From the NCBI RefSeq assembly GCF_003185655.1, contig NZ_QHJQ01000001.1:124001-188000 (forward strand): a stretch of DNA of 64,000 bases, read 5' to 3'. Made by a program: the position numbers and the translations under genes. Source of the DNA: Coraliomargarita sinensis. Its GTDB lineage: Bacteria; Verrucomicrobiota; Verrucomicrobiia; Opitutales; Coraliomargaritaceae. This document shows, in pieces, positions 61,583 to 64,000 of the stretch; within the stretch, counting starts at the first letter, position 1, and each line of letters opens with the position of its first letter. The notes beneath the pieces were generated by a model. It was not told the origin of the DNA. It saw only the letters and a program-made list of their open reading frames with translations, and searched no databases.

Positions 61583-61617
61583 TTTTCAGAGTTCAGTAGC
61601 CAGAAGACAGAAGTCAG
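61583..61617 (-). repeat. Heptad array in the tyrS leader
   Basis: On the plus strand TTTTCAG, AGTTCAG, TAGCCAG, AAGACAG and AAGTCAG stand in perfect 7-nt phase; the array begins one base before the ATG. In gene sense it is CTGACTT-type, the same unit type as before atpG. Confidence 0.85.
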
Positions 61618-61665
61618 AATGCGGAGAGCGCAAGACAGGATTGGTCGGCGATGAGATCGTCCGGT

Positions 61666-62751
61666 TTAACGAATCGTAATGTAGGGTTCGATCGGCCGGT
61701 TGTTGTTGGCCGAGCAGACAAAGGCGTCGCGGTCCTCGGTGTTTTCGAAAAGATAAAGCGCATAGCCGCCCCATCCGCCGCCGGCGTATTTCCGGCCGAT
61801 GCAGCCCTCCGCCTCCGGGAGTTCCTGCATACCTTCTTTGATCTGGGCTTCATAGCTGGTTCGTACGGCTTCGCCGAGCTTGACCAGTGATGCCTCAAAA
61901 ACCGCTTCTTTGGCCAGTTGCCCGGCCTTCTCGACAAGATTGTAATCGCGCTGGTTATCCGCATTGGCCGGTGTATCGTGCGGGATATCCGTGTAGTGCA
62001 GGGCCATGTGCCCGCGAAGAAAGTCCCCGTTTCGCTTGAAATGCAGCACCGGTTTATCCCCACTGCGCCAGACGCAGAGCCCGGTTTCGCGTATGATTGC
62101 CGGATCCTGCCAGCCAACCCCGAGCGCGAGCTCGCTTTCGATGCCGTCATTCCCGTTGAGGAGAGCGTAGGCACCACTCCCGCCGAGGCCTGATTTCTTT
62201 TCGTAGTCCCAGTTCGTCAATGAGACCATCGGTGAAATTGCACAATTGACGATGAAGGCACCCTCGCGGGCGTAACGGGGCACATCGAGCCAGCCACCGC
62301 CGAAATCGACGCGCAGAGGCGCATAAGCCGGCGTACGGATGTTGCGCACGATCGAACTGGTGGAGACCGGAGTGAACTGCGGCGGAGTCTTCGGCAGCTT
62401 GACGTATTCCGCACCGACATGGGCGCAAAGCTCGCGCTTTTGCGCTTCATACTGGTCGTCTTCGGTAACTGCTAAAATGTCCGGCTTAATAGTCAAAAAG
62501 TGCTCTTTGAAGTCCAGACCCAGTTCATCGCAGTCGCCAATCACGACCTGATCCACGATATCGAGAGCGGTGATCAGCGCCAGCTTGTGATCCTGCGGGA
62601 TCGAGGTTCGGCGCTTTTTGTGCTCCCAGAGGACTTTGTCCGAAGCAAAACAGACGGTTAAATGGTCCCCCAGAGCGCGAGCCTCTTTGAAGAACTGGAT
62701 ATGCCCGCCATGAAGGATATCGTAGCAGCCGGATATGAATACTTTTTTCAT
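61666..62751 (-). CDS. Fusion: cytidylyltransferase-like domain plus compact GHMP kinase
   Basis: A 361-aa two-domain protein. Residues 1-140 form a nucleotidyltransferase of the HldE-C/TagD type: the HxGH motif is DILHGGHIQFF (His14, His17) and the second motif is TPVSTSSIVRNIR. Residues 141-361 resemble a GHMP sugar kinase with motif 1 RVDFGGGWLDVP (147-158), motif 2 KSGLGGSGAYALL (186-198) and motif 3 RKYAGGGWGGYALYLF. Only about 28 residues separate motifs 1 and 2, far fewer than in normal GHMP kinases, so the kinase domain is reduced. The combination kinase plus nucleotidyltransferase is like HldE, but with the opposite order and a different kinase fold. It probably activates a phosphorylated sugar for surface glycans; the sugar is unknown. 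Confidence 0.78.
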   Translation of the reverse strand: MKKVFISGCYDILHGGHIQFFKEARALGDHLTVCFASDKVLWEHKKRRTSIPQDHKLALITALDIVDQVVIGDCDELGLDFKEHFLTIKPDILAVTEDDQYEAQKRELCAHVGAEYVKLPKTPPQFTPVSTSSIVRNIRTPAYAPLRVDFGGGWLDVPRYAREGAFIVNCAISPMVSLTNWDYEKKSGLGGSGAYALLNGNDGIESELALGVGWQDPAIIRETGLCVWRSGDKPVLHFKRNGDFLRGHMALHYTDIPHDTPANADNQRDYNLVEKAGQLAKEAVFEASLVKLGEAVRTSYEAQIKEGMQELPEAEGCIGRKYAGGGWGGYALYLFENTEDRDAFVCSANNNRPIEPYITIR

Positions 62752-62762
62752 ATAAATGTCGT

Positions 62763-63287
62763 TTAAACCATCTCCAGGGCTACCGCGACCCCGTTGAGGA
62801 CCGAGGCAATACGCACGGCATCGTGCACGTTATCCTCGTTGAGCCCGCCCTTTTTCACCGCTGCTTCATGCGCCTTCAGGCAGAGCTCGCAACCGGCCAG
62901 TGCCGCCGGCCCGATGGAGTAGAGCTCGAAATGCGTCTGGTCGGTCGCCACCTGTTTCATGCGTGTCATTCGCAGGTTGAAAGCTTTCTGGGTATAGGCA
63001 TCCGTGTGCATAATGTGGCGAAAACGGAAATAAACCGTATTCATCCCCATGACGGCGGCCGCCCCTTTCGCATCGGAGAGGTGCGCCGCACTGAGGCCCG
63101 CGGCCTTGGCGTCGGCCAGGATCGCAGCGGTCAGTTCCGGGTAACGGATAAAATAGGCTGAAGCCAGAGCACTGCCCCAGGTTTGAATCGTGTTGAGCGA
63201 TTCGCCGCCAAGCACCCGCTGGGCGTTGACATTCAGGTCAATCGCCTCCTCGGGAAGGCGCTCAAGTAGTGCTGAGGTTTTTTCCAT
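62763..63287 (-). CDS. AhpD-like alkylhydroperoxidase
   Basis: A 174-aa protein of the carboxymuconolactone decarboxylase/AhpD family. The active-site motif is GCELCLKAHEAAVKKGG, with the Cys-x-x-Cys pair and the following His as in AhpD. The helical rest, such as GMNTVYFRFRHIMHT, also fits the family. I chose the ATG at 63287 (MEKTSALLERLPEEAIDLN) over the one 15 nt upstream. It would reduce peroxides or recycle a peroxiredoxin; ahpC is not adjacent. A TetR-family gene lies 53 nt upstream and may control it. Confidence 0.88.
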   Translation of the reverse strand: MEKTSALLERLPEEAIDLNVNAQRVLGGESLNTIQTWGSALASAYFIRYPELTAAILADAKAAGLSAAHLSDAKGAAAVMGMNTVYFRFRHIMHTDAYTQKAFNLRMTRMKQVATDQTHFELYSIGPAALAGCELCLKAHEAAVKKGGLNEDNVHDAVRIASVLNGVAVALEMV

Positions 63288-63340
63288 GACTGGCATCCAC
63301 AACCTATTAACCGCAGCCAGTCAATCCGTAGAACAGGGGA

Positions 63341-63913
63341 TTAGGCCTGGGAACTGAGTGCACAGAGCCGCTCTGCTGCGGCCAGTGCGTCATCCAGCGG
63401 CCAGGTCGCCTTCAGATTCTGGGCTTCCGTCATTGCTCCGGAGAAAAGGAGAAAGACGGCCGTCCCCAGGCGTTTGGCTTGATCCTCGTCAACCAGAGTT
63501 CCAACGAGCTTGATGAAGAACGCTCTCTGCTGTCGTTTATACTGGTCGATCAGTTCGGCCAGATCCGGTTCTTCCTCCACATCAATTCCCGCGGCCGTGT
63601 TGGCAAATTGGCAGGAGCGATAGCCGTTGCTCTCCACCCAATTGCGCATGGCATAAAAATACTTCCGCAGGCGACGGTCTTTGTCCGGGAGGCGCTCCAT
63701 GAAATTGTCATGCATCACCGACATGCCCTTAGCGAGGCGTTGCAGCCAGGCGCAGCCCAGTGCGGACTTATTGGAAAAGTGTCGATAAAACTCCGCACGC
63801 GACAGGCCGCTGGCCGTGATGACTTCGTCCAGTGACACCGCAGCATAGCCACGCTTGTGGAACAACTCACCTGCGGCAGCAAGAATGCGTTCGTTTTTCG
63901 TACGCTCAGCCAT
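63341..63913 (-). CDS. TetR/AcrR-family transcriptional regulator
   Basis: A 190-aa regulator. The N-terminal HTH is ILAAAGELFHKRGYAAVSLDE, followed by VITASGLSRAEFYRHFSNKSAL, the standard TetR DNA-binding helix set. I use the ATG at 63913 (MAERTKNERILAAAGELF); a longer frame adds 13 residues. The C-terminal ligand domain (about 70-190) includes SNGYRSCQFANTAAG and LFSGAMTEAQNLKATW, as in regulators annotated TetR_C_16-like. It probably controls the AhpD-like gene downstream. Ligand unknown. Confidence 0.9.
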   Translation of the reverse strand: MAERTKNERILAAAGELFHKRGYAAVSLDEVITASGLSRAEFYRHFSNKSALGCAWLQRLAKGMSVMHDNFMERLPDKDRRLRKYFYAMRNWVESNGYRSCQFANTAAGIDVEEEPDLAELIDQYKRQQRAFFIKLVGTLVDEDQAKRLGTAVFLLFSGAMTEAQNLKATWPLDDALAAAERLCALSSQA

Positions 63914-64000
63914 TTTATCGATGATAACATACCATCCCGTGCGGAGAGGCAAGCACCGCGCCCGCCAGCGGGCTTTTTTAGATTTTTATTACAGCGCCGA

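Overview
The window looks like a chromosomal segment of a Gram-negative bacterium of the phylum Verrucomicrobiota, most likely an aquatic or marine Opitutae/Puniceicoccales relative. This is an inference from gene content and style, because no rRNA is present. The signs are: an outer membrane (tandem porins, DUF481 protein, Lol-type proteins, Lnt); many secreted proteins ending in or containing Asp-rich calcium-binding (thrombospondin type 3-like) repeats; RNase Y beside DUF481; a free-standing four-helix-bundle (23S IVS-type) gene; and translation leaders that mostly lack a Shine-Dalgarno sequence and are A/C- or C/T-rich instead. Most genes are housekeeping genes.

Layout. 1-3.1 kb: arsenate reductase and Acr3 arsenite exporter, then an MFS transporter behind a 20-bp palindrome. 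3.1-9.1 kb: riboflavin synthase, a small membrane protein, a tRNA with anticodon CAT, a secreted RCC1-like/Ca-repeat protein, a secreted alpha/beta hydrolase, an S26-like secreted protein and a DUF481 protein. 9.1-14.8 kb (minus): RNase Y, UbiB-family kinase, an IVS-type gene flanked by inverted repeats, a phasin-like protein and a large secreted protein. 14.9-21.6 kb (minus): complete F1Fo ATP synthase operon in the order atpB-E-F-H-A-G-D-C. 21.8-26 kb: small membrane protein, trmB, two tandem LolA-like proteins and a GspF-like protein. 26.1-30.7 kb: argG; a FabH-like ketosynthase divergent from a sulfotransferase-SDR pair. 30.7-37 kb (plus): a large secreted protein followed by an ABC ATPase, FtsX/LolE-type permease, LolA-like protein and outer-membrane barrel. 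37-40.8 kb (minus): two paralogous porins and a BamE-like protein. 41-47 kb: DUF423, transaldolase, thioesterase, surE, a repeat protein with three WxWPF motifs and glyA. 47-48.4 kb (minus): HAD phosphatase and a Phd/PIN toxin-antitoxin pair. 48.5-54.4 kb (plus): recA, purE-purK, trpE and a short sigma-70 factor. 54.4-60.3 kb (minus): mreB-mreC-mreD-mrdA-lnt. 60.4-63.9 kb (minus): tyrS, a nucleotidyltransferase-GHMP kinase fusion, an AhpD-like protein and a TetR regulator.

The most unusual pattern is not a gene. At least nine intergenic sites carry short arrays of degenerate repeats with a period of 7 (sometimes 8) nucleotides, nearly all directly before start codons. They include four consecutive junctions of the ATP synthase operon and the leaders of arsC, tyrS, argG and ubiB. 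The unit sequence differs from site to site (CGTATCT, AAGTCAG, GAAGTTA, ACCTTTC and others) while the period is kept. The IVS-type four-helix-bundle gene sits between two such arrays in inverted orientation, and a second inverted pair lies before surE. Several REP/MITE-like palindromic elements are also scattered between genes. In two convergent gene pairs the terminator of one gene lies inside the 3' coding end of the other.
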